From: Bradymonas sp963697525
GTDB lineage: Bacteria > Myxococcota_A > Bradymonadia > Bradymonadales > Bradymonadaceae
Length of the DNA stretch: 64,000 nt
Assembly (NCBI GenBank): GCA_963697525.1
Contig: OY969087.1
Location: 1,922,001 to 1,986,000, forward strand
Direction: 5' to 3'
Part shown: one piece after another, positions 50,206 through 59,086 of the stretch
How the letters are laid out: each line of letters starts with the position of its first letter
Position numbering within the stretch: position 1 is the first letter of the stretch
Made by a program: the position numbers and the translations under genes
The notes under the pieces: generated by a model
The model's database searches: none
What the model was told of the DNA's origin: nothing
What the model saw: only the letters and a program-made list of their open reading frames with translations

Positions 50206-51045
50206 ATGAGTCAGTCCGACGAATATACCTTGCCGAAAGTTTGGGAGCCTACCGAAAGCGGCGGCGCGTTCGCCTCGATCAACCGGCCGACCGCGGGTCC
50301 GCGCTATGAGGAGGAGCTGCCGGTCGGGGAGCATCCGCTGCAGTTGTACTCGCTGGCGACGCCCAACGGGCAGAAGGTCACGATCATGCTCGAGGAGCTG
50401 CTGGAGGCGGGCTTCGACGAGGCCGAGTACGACGCGTGGCTCATCTCGATCGGCGACGGCGAGCAGTTCTCGACGGGGTTTGTGGAGGTCAATCCGAATT
50501 CGAAGATTCCGGCGATGGTCGACCGCAGCCGCGAGCCGGCCCAGCGCGTCTTCGAGTCGGGCTCGATTCTGTTGTACCTCGCCGAGAAGTTCGGGGCGTT
50601 TTTGCCCGAGGCGCCCGCGGCGCGCACCGAGGCGCTGTCGTGGCTGTTCTGGCAGGTGGGCAGCGCGCCGTATCTGGGCGGGGGGTTCGGCCACTTCTAC
50701 AGGTACGCGCCGGTGCGGCTCAAATACCCCATCGACCGCTACACCATGGAGACCAAGCGCCAACTCGACGTGCTCGACCGGCGCCTGGCCGATAACGCCT
50801 ACCTCGCCGGCGACACCTACTCGATCGCCGACATGGCCACCTGGCCGTGGTACGGCGCGCTGGTGCTCGGCAACGCCTACGACGCCGCCGAGTTCCTCGC
50901 CGTGCACGAGTACGAGCATGTGATTCGCTGGGCGAACGACATCGCCGAGCGCCCGGCGGTCATCCGCGGCAAGCGGGTCAACTCCACCCGGGGCGACGAA
51001 TCCGAGCAGATGCCCGAGCGCCACGACGCCTCCGATTTCGAGTGA
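50206..51045 (+). CDS. yghU: Glutathione S-transferase, YghU type
   Basis: The 279-residue protein matches YghU/Ure2p-like transferases: PLQLYSLATPNGQKVTIMLE at the thioredoxin-fold start, VNPNSKIPAMVDRS, ESGSILLYLAEKFG for glutathione binding, and RLADNAYLAGDTYSIADMAT in the helical domain. Such enzymes act on disulphides or peroxides with glutathione. ATG at 50206 follows GGAGTATC; family 1 copy G lies upstream. Confidence 0.92.
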   Translation: MSQSDEYTLPKVWEPTESGGAFASINRPTAGPRYEEELPVGEHPLQLYSLATPNGQKVTIMLEELLEAGFDEAEYDAWLISIGDGEQFSTGFVEVNPNSKIPAMVDRSREPAQRVFESGSILLYLAEKFGAFLPEAPAARTEALSWLFWQVGSAPYLGGGFGHFYRYAPVRLKYPIDRYTMETKRQLDVLDRRLADNAYLAGDTYSIADMATWPWYGALVLGNAYDAAEFLAVHEYEHVIRWANDIAERPAVIRGKRVNSTRGDESEQMPERHDASDFE

Positions 51046-51151
51046 GATATCGACGAGGCCGGGAGCCACTTCGCGTGGACAGCGACGCCGCCATTGAGTA
51101 ACGTCTTCGGCGTCGCATTTCTCCAACTTGCTCCCGCCTCGGGCCAAATCG

Positions 51152-53413
51152 ATGAAGACCGGCACAGTTGTGTCTGCGTTGTTGCTCCTCGTGTCGTTGG
51201 TAGCTGGCTGTGCCGACCAAACTCCCAAAGTCGAGCGTCCGGCGGCGCCGGAAAACGACGGCATCTACGGGTTTGCCGACGGCTGCTACACCGTCGACGC
51301 GGCCGCGCCCGACAGCGTCCATGCCTCGTTCCTCGCCCCGACGGCCGACGGGGCGAGCTTCGCGTTTTCGGCCGGGGCGGCGTCGGCGTCGCGGTTTTAT
51401 CTGAAGGCGTCCGGCCTGGGCACCTACCTGCTCTATGACGAGCAGAAGCGCTACTTCGTCGCCGACGACGGCGAGTTCGTACGCCCCGCCAAGCTCGAGT
51501 CGGACATCACGACCCTCGACGATTCCTACCTGCCCGGCGCGCAGTGGCAATTGGAGGTCTCCGCGCAGGACCCCACCCGCTTCCAGATGCGCCACCTCAA
51601 GACCGGCAAATACCTGACCACCACCGGGCTGACCGACAAGGTCGACGACGCGGCGGTGATCACGCTGTATCCGGCCGATGGCTGCGCGCCATTTCCGGAG
51701 CTGACCCTCGACGCCCACGGCGAGGTCGAGGCGCATACGTGGCCCGACGGGTCGGTGTGGGGCTTCGTGGACACCCATTCTCATATGCTGTCGAACTTCG
51801 GCTTTGGCGGCGCGGGGATCTTCCACGGCTCCCCGTTTCACCCGCTGGGGGTCGAGCACGCGCTGCCCTCCTGCGAGCCGTTCCACGGCAAGGACGGCCG
51901 CCACGACCTGTTCGGCTACGGGTGGGATCACGCCGACGAGCTCAGCCAGCAGGATATGCTGACCGGGCTGGTCACCGGGCGCACGCCCACGTTCAACCAC
52001 CACACCGAGGGCTACCCGGACTTCACCGACTGGCCCAACGCCCCGCATAGCGCCACTCACCAGACGCAGTATTGGCTGTGGCTCAAGCGCGCCTATATGA
52101 GCGGGCTTCGCCTGGTCGTCCAGCACGCCACCAGCAACGAGGTCATCTGCCAATTATTGGTGGGAAGCGGCGCCCAGCCGGCGCGCTACTCGTGTAACGA
52201 CATGGTCGCCATCGACCGCGAGCTCAAAGAGATCCGCCACATGGAGCGCTATATCGACGCCCAGGAGGGCGGCCCCGGCAAGGGGTGGTTCCGCGTGGTG
52301 GAGACGCCCGAGGAGGCCCGCGAGGTGATCAACCAGGGCAAGATGGCCGTGCTGCTGGGCATCGAGGTCTCCAACCTATTCGACTGCTACCTCAACCCGC
52401 CCGAGGGCAAGGAGCGCTGCACCAAGCAGGACGTGGTCGACGCGCTCGACAAATATTACGCCAAGGGCGTGCGGGCGATCTTCCCGGTGCATAAATACGG
52501 CAACGCGTTCTCGGCGGGCGACGGCCACCGGGGCATCATCGAGCTGGGCAATTTCATCCAGACCGGCAACTACTCGAACTTCACCCTCGACTGCCCGGAC
52601 GTGCCCACCGTCTTCGACAAGGGCGACGTGGTCTTCGGCGGGCTCAACCAGCCGCGCGACGACTACTTCGCCGCCCCGCCCAACGACATGAGTGGCTTTG
52701 CCGACGACCCCGTTCACACCCTGCTTCCCTACGCCCACGACATGCAGCAGGGGCCGCTGCACGGCGACTATTGTCAGAACGCCGGCCTCACGGAGCTGGG
52801 CGAGTTCTTGCTGAAAGAGATGATGAAGCGCGGCATGCTCATCGAGCTCGACCACATGCCCAAGCGCACCTACAAGCGTGCCTTCGAGATATTGAAGGCC
52901 AACGACTACCCGGGGGTGGGCTCGCACGGCAACAACAACCGCGGCAAGCTCTACGAGCTCGGCGGCGTCTCCAAGTTCAACTTCGGCGGGTGCAGCGACC
53001 CCGACCACCCGCGCTCGCGCATCGCTAGCCTGGAGCATCGCCTGGATTTGATCCGCGCCGCCGGCGGGTATCCCGCCGAGGGGTTTGGCTTCGACCTCAA
53101 CGGCTTCGCCGGCGCCCCCGGGCCGCGCTTCGGCGACGACAGCAACTGCACCCAGCCCCAGAAGAACCCGGTGACCTACCCGTTCAAGTCCTACGACGGC
53201 GCGGTCACCTTCACCCAGCCGCGCGCGGGCAACCGCACGTTCGACTTCAACACCGAGGGCATGGCCCACGTGGGCTTGATCCCCGAGCTCATCGAGGACG
53301 TGCGCCACGACGGCGTCAGCGACGAGGACCTCGAGCCGCTGTTTCGCTCCGCGGAGGGCTACCTGCGCATGTGGGAGCGGGCCCGAAAGCGCGGCCGCGA
53401 GTTGTCCCAGTAG
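51152..53413 (+). CDS. Lipoprotein with membrane dipeptidase (M19)-like domain
   Basis: The 753-residue protein has a lipoprotein signal (VVSALLLLVSLVAGC). An N-terminal beta-trefoil/fascin-like domain follows (RFYLKASGLGTYLLYDEQKR, YLTTTGLTDK). A TIM-barrel hydrolase has metal motif WGFVDTHSHMLSNFG, VFPVHKYGN-like strands, HDMQQGP, and ELDHMPKRTYKRAF then YPGVGSHGNNNRG. These last match the DxSHxS.....PxxxSHSN pattern of M19 dipeptidases. It probably acts on peptides or related amides at the outer membrane. Much longer than typical M19 enzymes (about 400), with many inserts. Confidence 0.75.
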   Translation: MKTGTVVSALLLLVSLVAGCADQTPKVERPAAPENDGIYGFADGCYTVDAAAPDSVHASFLAPTADGASFAFSAGAASASRFYLKASGLGTYLLYDEQKRYFVADDGEFVRPAKLESDITTLDDSYLPGAQWQLEVSAQDPTRFQMRHLKTGKYLTTTGLTDKVDDAAVITLYPADGCAPFPELTLDAHGEVEAHTWPDGSVWGFVDTHSHMLSNFGFGGAGIFHGSPFHPLGVEHALPSCEPFHGKDGRHDLFGYGWDHADELSQQDMLTGLVTGRTPTFNHHTEGYPDFTDWPNAPHSATHQTQYWLWLKRAYMSGLRLVVQHATSNEVICQLLVGSGAQPARYSCNDMVAIDRELKEIRHMERYIDAQEGGPGKGWFRVVETPEEAREVINQGKMAVLLGIEVSNLFDCYLNPPEGKERCTKQDVVDALDKYYAKGVRAIFPVHKYGNAFSAGDGHRGIIELGNFIQTGNYSNFTLDCPDVPTVFDKGDVVFGGLNQPRDDYFAAPPNDMSGFADDPVHTLLPYAHDMQQGPLHGDYCQNAGLTELGEFLLKEMMKRGMLIELDHMPKRTYKRAFEILKANDYPGVGSHGNNNRGKLYELGGVSKFNFGGCSDPDHPRSRIASLEHRLDLIRAAGGYPAEGFGFDLNGFAGAPGPRFGDDSNCTQPQKNPVTYPFKSYDGAVTFTQPRAGNRTFDFNTEGMAHVGLIPELIEDVRHDGVSDEDLEPLFRSAEGYLRMWERARKRGRELSQ

Positions 53414-53507
53414 CGTCGGGGCGCCTACGCCCGGTTGTTTGCCGGCGGCCTGTCGAGTAACTACAATCAAACTCGCCGTATCGACCACGACCCCGCGAGC
53501 CGCTGCC

Positions 53508-54080
53508 ATGACCGTTCAGCCACTAGAGAGTACACCCAGCCGACGCCGATTCTCGGTCGACGAGTACCACCGGATGGGCGAATTGGGGATTCTGTCCGAG
53601 GACGATCGCACCGAACTCATCGACGGGGAGATCATCGAGATGGCGCCCATTGGAAGCCGGCATGCCGGCCACGTCAATCGTCTTGTCAACCTGCTGTCCA
53701 AGGCTGTGGGAGACCGGGCATTGGTCAGCGTCCAAAATCCCATTCGGCTCGGCGATCATTCCGAACCTCAGCCGGATCTCACGCTGTTGGCGCCACGCGA
53801 CGACTTCTACGTCTCGGCGCATCCCACCGCTGCCGACATCCTGCTCCTGGTCGAGGTCGCCGAGAGCTCGCTCGACTTCGACCGCGGCGCCAAGATTCCG
53901 TTGTACGCCGCCTTCGGTGTGCCCGTCGTGTGGTTGCTGAACCTGCAAGAGCGGGCCGTCGAGGTCTACGAGCGGCCCGACGACGACGGCTACCAGATCG
54001 TGCACTCGCTGCGCGGCGCGGCGCGCGTCGACCACGCCGGGCTGGGGCTGTCCTTCGAGGTCGGCGAGCTGTTCTTGTAG
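53508..54080 (+). CDS. Uma2 family (DUF820) nuclease-like protein
   Basis: The 190-residue protein has the Uma2 pattern: FSVDEYHRMGELGILSEDDR, ELIDGEIIEMAPIGSRHA, PIRLGDHSEPQPDLTLL, LLLVEVAESSLDFDRGAKIP and YAAFGVPVVWLLNL. The residues E..D and E.A fit a PD-(D/E)xK-like fold. Biological role of Uma2 proteins is unclear. ATG at 53508 is fixed by the family N-terminus. Confidence 0.9.
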   Translation: MTVQPLESTPSRRRFSVDEYHRMGELGILSEDDRTELIDGEIIEMAPIGSRHAGHVNRLVNLLSKAVGDRALVSVQNPIRLGDHSEPQPDLTLLAPRDDFYVSAHPTAADILLLVEVAESSLDFDRGAKIPLYAAFGVPVVWLLNLQERAVEVYERPDDDGYQIVHSLRGAARVDHAGLGLSFEVGELFL

Positions 54081-54176
54081 GACGGGGCGCCACCCGACGG
54101 GGCTTGATGCGATGGAATCGGTGACGTAAATATTGCGCGCCGATAATTTTAATCGCGTCCAACCGCGGAGAGACCC

Positions 54177-55049
54177 ATGGCTGACCCTGACCCGACTCCC
54201 AACGACTCCCAACTCGAAGGCGTTTGCTGCGAGGTGCGCTGGCTTCCGCTCGAGCAGGACGCCGCGCGCCATCCCCTGCGGTGCATAGACGGGCGCTACA
54301 CCGCCGAGCGCGTGGGCGCGCCGGGCGGGGACATGGGCGAGTTCTTGCTGCTGGTAGCCGCCCTCGAGCAGCTCCACCAAGAGCCCCGTTCGCCCGAGTG
54401 GATCGACGCGGCGCTCACCGCGCTGATCGACGCGTTCAGCCCCTTCCACATGCACACCGACGAGGCCGCGCTCGAGCGCTTCGCCGCCGCCTACGCCCCC
54501 GATCGCGCCGAGCAGATGAGCGTCGAGGAGATCGAGGAAGTGATCCGCCATCCCGCCGCCGACGAGCGCGAGCGCATCGAGGCGCTCCTGGTCGAGCCCG
54601 ACCTGCAGGGCTGCGGCCACCTCAACGTGATGATGCACGACCCCGACGGCTATGGGCTCGACCTCGCGACCATCCAGCGGGCGCTTCGCGTCTTCTATCA
54701 CCGGTTGTGGGAGGGCTCGTCGAAGGTCGATCTGGAGGTGTTGCTCGGCGTGCACACCGAGGAAGCCGTCGTCGTCGTCGAGCACGCCGACGAAACCGCG
54801 CCCGAAGGCCACGCCCCCGCGCTCGTCGTCGACGATAACGAGGGCGCGAGCATCTTCGTCGAGCACCCGCGCACCCGCCACGAGCAACGCCGTCGCTTTC
54901 TGGACGCGCTCGTTCGCCACGACCTCGTCGACGAAGACGCGGCCCGCTCGACGCTGTGGGAGAAGGCCGAAGAGCTCGAAGCGGTGCACCGCGACAAGAC
55001 CATCGAGGCCCTGTGCCCGGACCTGCCCGTGCACCGCATCGAGGTGTAA
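54177..55049 (+). CDS. Protein of unknown function, acidic
   Basis: The 290-residue cytosolic protein has no signal or membrane segment. Segments such as FLLLVAALEQLHQEPRSPEW, LQGCGHLNVMMHDPDGYGLD and RRFLDALVRHDLVDEDAARS are visible, with many Glu/Asp and His residues. The His-rich GCGHLNVMMHDP could bind metal. No family recognised. Confidence 0.65.
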   Translation: MADPDPTPNDSQLEGVCCEVRWLPLEQDAARHPLRCIDGRYTAERVGAPGGDMGEFLLLVAALEQLHQEPRSPEWIDAALTALIDAFSPFHMHTDEAALERFAAAYAPDRAEQMSVEEIEEVIRHPAADERERIEALLVEPDLQGCGHLNVMMHDPDGYGLDLATIQRALRVFYHRLWEGSSKVDLEVLLGVHTEEAVVVVEHADETAPEGHAPALVVDDNEGASIFVEHPRTRHEQRRRFLDALVRHDLVDEDAARSTLWEKAEELEAVHRDKTIEALCPDLPVHRIEV

Positions 55050-55059
55050 CTAACTGATC

Positions 55060-55143
55060 TTACGGAGAACTTTCGCTTTTCGCTGCTGGTGGATCTTGCG
55101 GCAAGTGATTGCTTTACGGGGTGTTCTTGGTGGTTGGTTCGTG
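55060..55143. repeat. Repeat shared with 8262-8345, forming the 3' end of lspA
   Basis: TTTCGCTGCTGGTGGATCTTGCGGCAAGTG type sequence followed by TTGCTTTACGGGGTGTTCTTGGTGGTTGG matches the copy at 8262-8345 at most positions. On the minus strand the repeat supplies the last eight lspA codons and its TAA. Confidence 0.8.
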
Positions 55144-55644
55144 CTCCGGCTCGCCCGGTTCTTTGGAGCCGCGGATCTCGGGGCTGAGGGCGATCAGAAA
55201 GACCCCCACCATGATCCAGACGTCGGCGACGTTGAAGATGCCGGTGCGAAGCCCGCCGATGCCCATATTCATGAAGTCGGTGACCCCGCCGTTGAAGGCG
55301 ATGCGGTCGATGAGGTTGCCGATCCCGCCGCCGATGACCAGCGCCGAGGCCACCGCCATGGTCGTCGAGATGGCCTTGGTGCGAAATAGCCACCAGGCAA
55401 ACCCCGCCAGGAAAATTCCCACCACGCCCGTGAAGATCAGCGTGCGCGCGTAACCGGGCAGGGAGGCGCCCAGGCTCAAAAACGCGCCGTGGTTCTCGGC
55501 GTAGGTCAGCCGAAACGTGTCGCCCAGATAGGAGATCGTGCCGCGGCCGCTCAGGTGCTCGCGGGCGGCGACTTTGGTGACCTGGTCGCAGCCGACGCTT
55601 CCCAGCAGGACGAAAGCGATGATGGCGAGTTTTTTGAACTTCAT
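55114..55644 (-). CDS. lspA: Lipoprotein signal peptidase (signal peptidase II)
   Basis: The 176-residue inner-membrane aspartyl protease has four membrane segments and conserved boxes: DQVTKVAAREHL, YAENHGAFLSLG, GGIGNLIDRIAFNGGVTDF (catalytic Asp) and FNVADVWIMVGV (second Asp). It cleaves the signal of diacylglyceryl-prolipoproteins, relevant here because the window encodes many. ATG at 55644 starts four bases after a CTCGATCA repeat, which replaces a normal ribosome-binding site. The C-terminal tail (EPTTKNTP) is repeat-derived. Confidence 0.94.
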   Translation of the reverse strand: MKFKKLAIIAFVLLGSVGCDQVTKVAAREHLSGRGTISYLGDTFRLTYAENHGAFLSLGASLPGYARTLIFTGVVGIFLAGFAWWLFRTKAISTTMAVASALVIGGGIGNLIDRIAFNGGVTDFMNMGIGGLRTGIFNVADVWIMVGVFLIALSPEIRGSKEPGEPEHEPTTKNTP

Positions 55645-55645
55645 T

Positions 55646-55718
55646 TGAGTGATCGAGTGATCGAGTGATCCAGTGATCGAGTGAACTACGACTGCGTGGC
55701 TGCGTGGCTGCGTGACTG
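55646..55718. repeat. GAGTGATC octamer repeat upstream of lspA
   Basis: GAGTGATC is repeated four times (one copy GATCCAGT), then GAACTACGACTGCGTGGCTG with GCTGCGTG repeats. The complement is shared with 62190-62226 and 10400-10443. Confidence 0.87.
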
Positions 55719-55747
55719 TTGAGTGGGTACTACGGAATGTTGTGGGT

Positions 55748-57766
55748 TCACAACGGTCGGGCGTCGTTTTGTGGGGAACCATTGGGGGCGTCGAGATGTT
55801 CCGCGAGGGCGCGGATGGCGCGGCGAAGCCCGCGCATGGCGGCGCGCATGCTGGCGCAGCCGGCGAGGTCGACGGTCTGCGCCCAGCTTTGGCGTTGGCG
55901 GATGCGGGCGTCGATGAGCGCGCGGTCGGGGGCGTCGAGTTCGTCGACAAGGTCGGCGTGCTCGGCGACGAATTGGCTCACGGGTCCGGCGACGGACTCG
56001 AAGGTGCGCGGGCCGAAGGCGTAGCCGCGCACGATGCGCTCGATGTCGGCCTTGTCGCGCGGCGAGGCGGCGGGCAGTTCGGCCAGGACGGCCGCCTGCG
56101 TGGCCGGGTCGAGCAGCAGGTCGTGGCCGGCCTGCATCAGCTCGAGCTGCAGGGGCAGGTCGCGGGCGAGGTCGGCGCGCACCCCGGCGAGCAGCGAGCG
56201 CGCGGCCCGGGAGACCGGGTGGAGCATCATCGCCGACGGCTCGCCGGTGCGGCTGCCGCGCGAGGAGCTCACACGCGCGAGCTCGTAGCCCACGCTGCGG
56301 CGAAAGGCGACCAGCTCGGCGGTCGCCCCGAAGAGCGTGCCGAAGAGGTCGGGCTCGTAGCAGGCGTGGACGTGCTCGACGAGCTGGCTGGCCAGGCCCC
56401 GGCGGCGAAGCCCGGGGTGGGTGGCGATGCGCACGCTTCGGCGCATGCGAAGCTCGCCGGCCTCGCGGTAGCCCATGTGGGAGACCAATGTCTCGGCCAG
56501 CGCGTGGCCGCGGATGCTGCCGCGTCCCCAGTACAACTCCTCGCACATCTCGGGGCTGAGCCCGCCTTCCTGTGCGACCAACGTCGCCGCGACGACGTGG
56601 CCGTCGCAGAGGATCGCGTGCAGGTCGAGGTTGGGCGCATCGAGCATGCGGTGGACGTCGCCGGGCGTCGTGCGATAGTGCGCCTGGACGAGCAGGCCGA
56701 CGAATTCGCGAAGCAGCGCCTCGTCGGCGACGAGCGCGTCGCGGTTCAGGTGCACGGCGACGTCGTTTGGAGCGACCGCCTCCGCGCCGTCGTAGGCGGG
56801 GACCGCGTTGAGCAAGAGCGCGTCGAAGACAAACGCCTCCACGGGATCGTCGGGCGCCCAGCGTATCGGCTCGCGCAGCTCGAGCTTGTGCAGCGGGCAG
56901 GCGCGCCGCTCCAGCCACTCGACGAAGCGAAGCGAAAAGCCCCGCCCCGTGCCCTCGTAGCCGTGCGTGGTCGTCGCGAACGCGATGCGAGCCCGTGCGT
57001 GGCGCTCGACCAACCGCTCGAGCATGGGCACGGGCAATTGGGCAGCCTCGTCGACCACGATGACGTCGAAGTCCTCGTCGCCCAAGACCAGCTCGGTCAA
57101 GTCGACGAAGCGCGCGCCGTCGCCAGCGAAGCGAAACACCTCGGCGGCCTGATCGCGATGCCCGGCGCACACCGCGACGCGGCATCGGGCATCGAGGCGG
57201 GCGGCGTCGAGGCGGGCGAGCGCCAGGCCCAGCGCGCTGGACTTGCCGCGGCCGCGGTCGGCCAGAAGGGTGATACGGGCGGGTGTGTCGGCGCCGAGCA
57301 CGCCGGCCAACGCGTCCACGACCGCGGCCTGCTCCGCGGTGCCGCGGCCGCGGCGTGCCGCCGGGGCGAGCGCCGCCGGCTCGCATGTCTGGGCGCGGGC
57401 CAGGGCGCGCTCGAAGTGGCGCCAGAAGCGCCGCCCCACAGCGTCGACCCCATACGGGTAGACGGCGAGCTTTGGGTCCGCCGGCGGCGCCTCGCCGTCC
57501 GGCGGCAGGCGAAGCACCAGCGCGCCGCCGCCCCACACGAACCCGTGACATTGGCCGAGCACGTCCGGCTGCAGGCCCCGGTGGACGTCGAGCACGACCG
57601 CGTCATAGGCGCGCCCAAGCAGCCGGCGCACCTTCGACGGCCGGGTCGCCGTCAGGCCGTCGGGCGCGTCCTCCTCGCTCACCCACAACACCTGGTCGGC
57701 CTCCAGCCCCGCCACCAGCCGGCGCGATCGCGCGCCGGTGTCGGCGGGCGAGCCGCGCACCACCAC
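55748..57766 (-). CDS. tmcA: tRNA(Met) cytidine acetyltransferase
   Basis: The 672-residue protein has the TmcA layout. The helicase-like ATPase carries Walker A TLLADRGRGKSSALGLALA near 168-186, VVDEAAQLPVPMLERLV, FATTTHGYEGTGRGFSLRF. A GNAT acetyltransferase follows (HAILCDGHVVAATLVAQEGG, RIATHPGLRRRGLASQLVEH), then a tRNA-binding tail. It makes N4-acetylcytidine at the wobble base of elongator tRNA-Met. Three in-frame GTG codons open the track at 57766; the true start may be slightly upstream. A diverged family 3 repeat encodes YDGAEAVAPND inside it. Confidence 0.9.
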   Translation of the reverse strand: MVVRGSPADTGARSRRLVAGLEADQVLWVSEEDAPDGLTATRPSKVRRLLGRAYDAVVLDVHRGLQPDVLGQCHGFVWGGGALVLRLPPDGEAPPADPKLAVYPYGVDAVGRRFWRHFERALARAQTCEPAALAPAARRGRGTAEQAAVVDALAGVLGADTPARITLLADRGRGKSSALGLALARLDAARLDARCRVAVCAGHRDQAAEVFRFAGDGARFVDLTELVLGDEDFDVIVVDEAAQLPVPMLERLVERHARARIAFATTTHGYEGTGRGFSLRFVEWLERRACPLHKLELREPIRWAPDDPVEAFVFDALLLNAVPAYDGAEAVAPNDVAVHLNRDALVADEALLREFVGLLVQAHYRTTPGDVHRMLDAPNLDLHAILCDGHVVAATLVAQEGGLSPEMCEELYWGRGSIRGHALAETLVSHMGYREAGELRMRRSVRIATHPGLRRRGLASQLVEHVHACYEPDLFGTLFGATAELVAFRRSVGYELARVSSSRGSRTGEPSAMMLHPVSRAARSLLAGVRADLARDLPLQLELMQAGHDLLLDPATQAAVLAELPAASPRDKADIERIVRGYAFGPRTFESVAGPVSQFVAEHADLVDELDAPDRALIDARIRQRQSWAQTVDLAGCASMRAAMRGLRRAIRALAEHLDAPNGSPQNDARPL

Positions 57767-57813
57767 CAGGTGGCGCCGCGCGCTATCGTGGTGTGCTGCA
57801 CAGATAAGCCGGC

Positions 57814-58431
57814 CTACTCGTCGCGCTCACTGGGGTCGCCCAGCTCGTAGTTGTCCAGGTCGACCATTTTGAAGTCGGTCACCAGGGCGACGACCTCGTC
57901 GTCGTCACCCAGACCCCAGTAGCAGTCGTAGCAGCCGTCGCCGTAGCCCGTTAAGAACATGATCAGGTTGGCCTCGCTGTCGGCATTGGGCGTCTCCTCG
58001 ACGCCGTGTTTGTTGTCGCGATGGTGAGATATGGCCAGGCGGATGAGGTCGTTGGCGTACTCCTCGTCTTCATAGAGGCGATCGAGCACGAGTTGGGTGG
58101 CCTCGGCGTCGGCGAAACAGCCCGTGGCCGAGTCGACCGCGTACATGCCGGCGTACTCCCAGCGCACCGCCTTTCGCTGGGCGGTGCGGACCATCGCAAA
58201 GGCGATGCGCCCATCGTCCAGGAGGCTGACCAGTACGGGATAGTCCCCGAACGGCACCGCGCGCTCGAAGGGCGCGCGCTCCGGGTTGACCAGCGGGTCG
58301 CAGGCGACCAACTCGCCGGTGGTCACGTGCAGCTCGCCCAGCTCGACGACCTCGATGAGCTCGCCACAACGCTCGCCCCCGACGAACGCCTTGCCCTTCT
58401 CGAAGAACGCTGCGTAATCTACTGTCATCAT
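57814..58431 (-). CDS. DUF4241-like protein
   Basis: The 205-residue protein has the pattern LGELHVTTGELVACDPLVNP, VPFGDYPVLVSLLDDGRIAF, MYAVDSATGCFADAEATQLV and a C-terminus GYGDGCYDCYWGLGDDDEVV, typical of DUF4241 (recollected, not searched). Members are often immunity-like or of unknown role. ATG at 58431 follows GGAGTCAG; a second ATG is the next codon. Confidence 0.7.
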   Translation of the reverse strand: MMTVDYAAFFEKGKAFVGGERCGELIEVVELGELHVTTGELVACDPLVNPERAPFERAVPFGDYPVLVSLLDDGRIAFAMVRTAQRKAVRWEYAGMYAVDSATGCFADAEATQLVLDRLYEDEEYANDLIRLAISHHRDNKHGVEETPNADSEANLIMFLTGYGDGCYDCYWGLGDDDEVVALVTDFKMVDLDNYELGDPSERDE

Positions 58432-58631
58432 CTGACTCCGTGCGTGGGTCGACCGACTATGCCCTCCGATCCCCAGAGCCGACAAGTCGATTCGACATCC
58501 GGAATGACGCCCCATCGGGCATCGTTTTTACACGCGGCGCCCCCGTGGGTTGCGGCGCGGCCCGAACGGTACATTGACGCGACCCGAAATACCTGCCTAC
58601 CATCGACGCCTCCTTCGATGTGGTACGACCT

Positions 58632-58970
58632 ATGGCCAAAGACGACAAATCCAGCCGCGAGAGCACCGACCTCGTCCCCACAAGCAGCGGCCTGCCCGGC
58701 TGGTTGAAGGTGGTCGGCGGGGGAATCTTGCTCATCGTCGGGCTGGTCCTGCTGGTCAAAATCGCGACCTTCTTGTTCAAGTGGGCGCTGATCTTGCTGG
58801 TGATCTACGGGGTGTACCGCCTCGCTCGCCATCTGCTGAGCGGCGGGGCGTCCGACGAGGGCGAGTCGGTCCTCGAGATCGAGCAGGGCCACGAGCTCGA
58901 CCAGCTCGGCGTGCTCGAGCAGGAGCGCGACCTCGACGAGCTCAAGGTCAAGATGACCTCGAAAGACTGA
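58632..58970 (+). CDS. Small membrane protein of unknown function
   Basis: The 112-residue protein has one long or two short hydrophobic helices at about residues 27-65 (VVGGGILLIVGLVLLVKIAT, FKWALILLVIYGVYRLA) and a charged C-terminal cytosolic helix (LEIEQGHELDQLGVLEQERD). No family recognised. ATG at 58632 preferred over GTG at 58620. Confidence 0.6.
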   Translation: MAKDDKSSRESTDLVPTSSGLPGWLKVVGGGILLIVGLVLLVKIATFLFKWALILLVIYGVYRLARHLLSGGASDEGESVLEIEQGHELDQLGVLEQERDLDELKVKMTSKD

Positions 58971-59009
58971 CGTGGGGCGTGGCGCCTGCGGCGCGGGGAG
59001 CCCTTGCTT

Positions 59010-59037
59010 GGAGCGACGGCCTCCGTGCCGTCGTGGG
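59010..59037. repeat. Family 3 repeat fragment
   Basis: TTGGAGCGACGGCCTCCGTG CCGTCG matches the first 28 bases of the unit at 47706. Confidence 0.75.
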
Positions 59038-59086
59038 GCGTAAAGCGGCTCCCAATCGGGGATCTGCTGCTTAGCTTGTGGGGGCG

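Noticed and set aside
53516..55034. Long minus-strand open frame opposite the Uma2 and unknown genes
   Set aside because: Antisense shadow; the plus-strand frames have family motifs (Uma2) and better starts.
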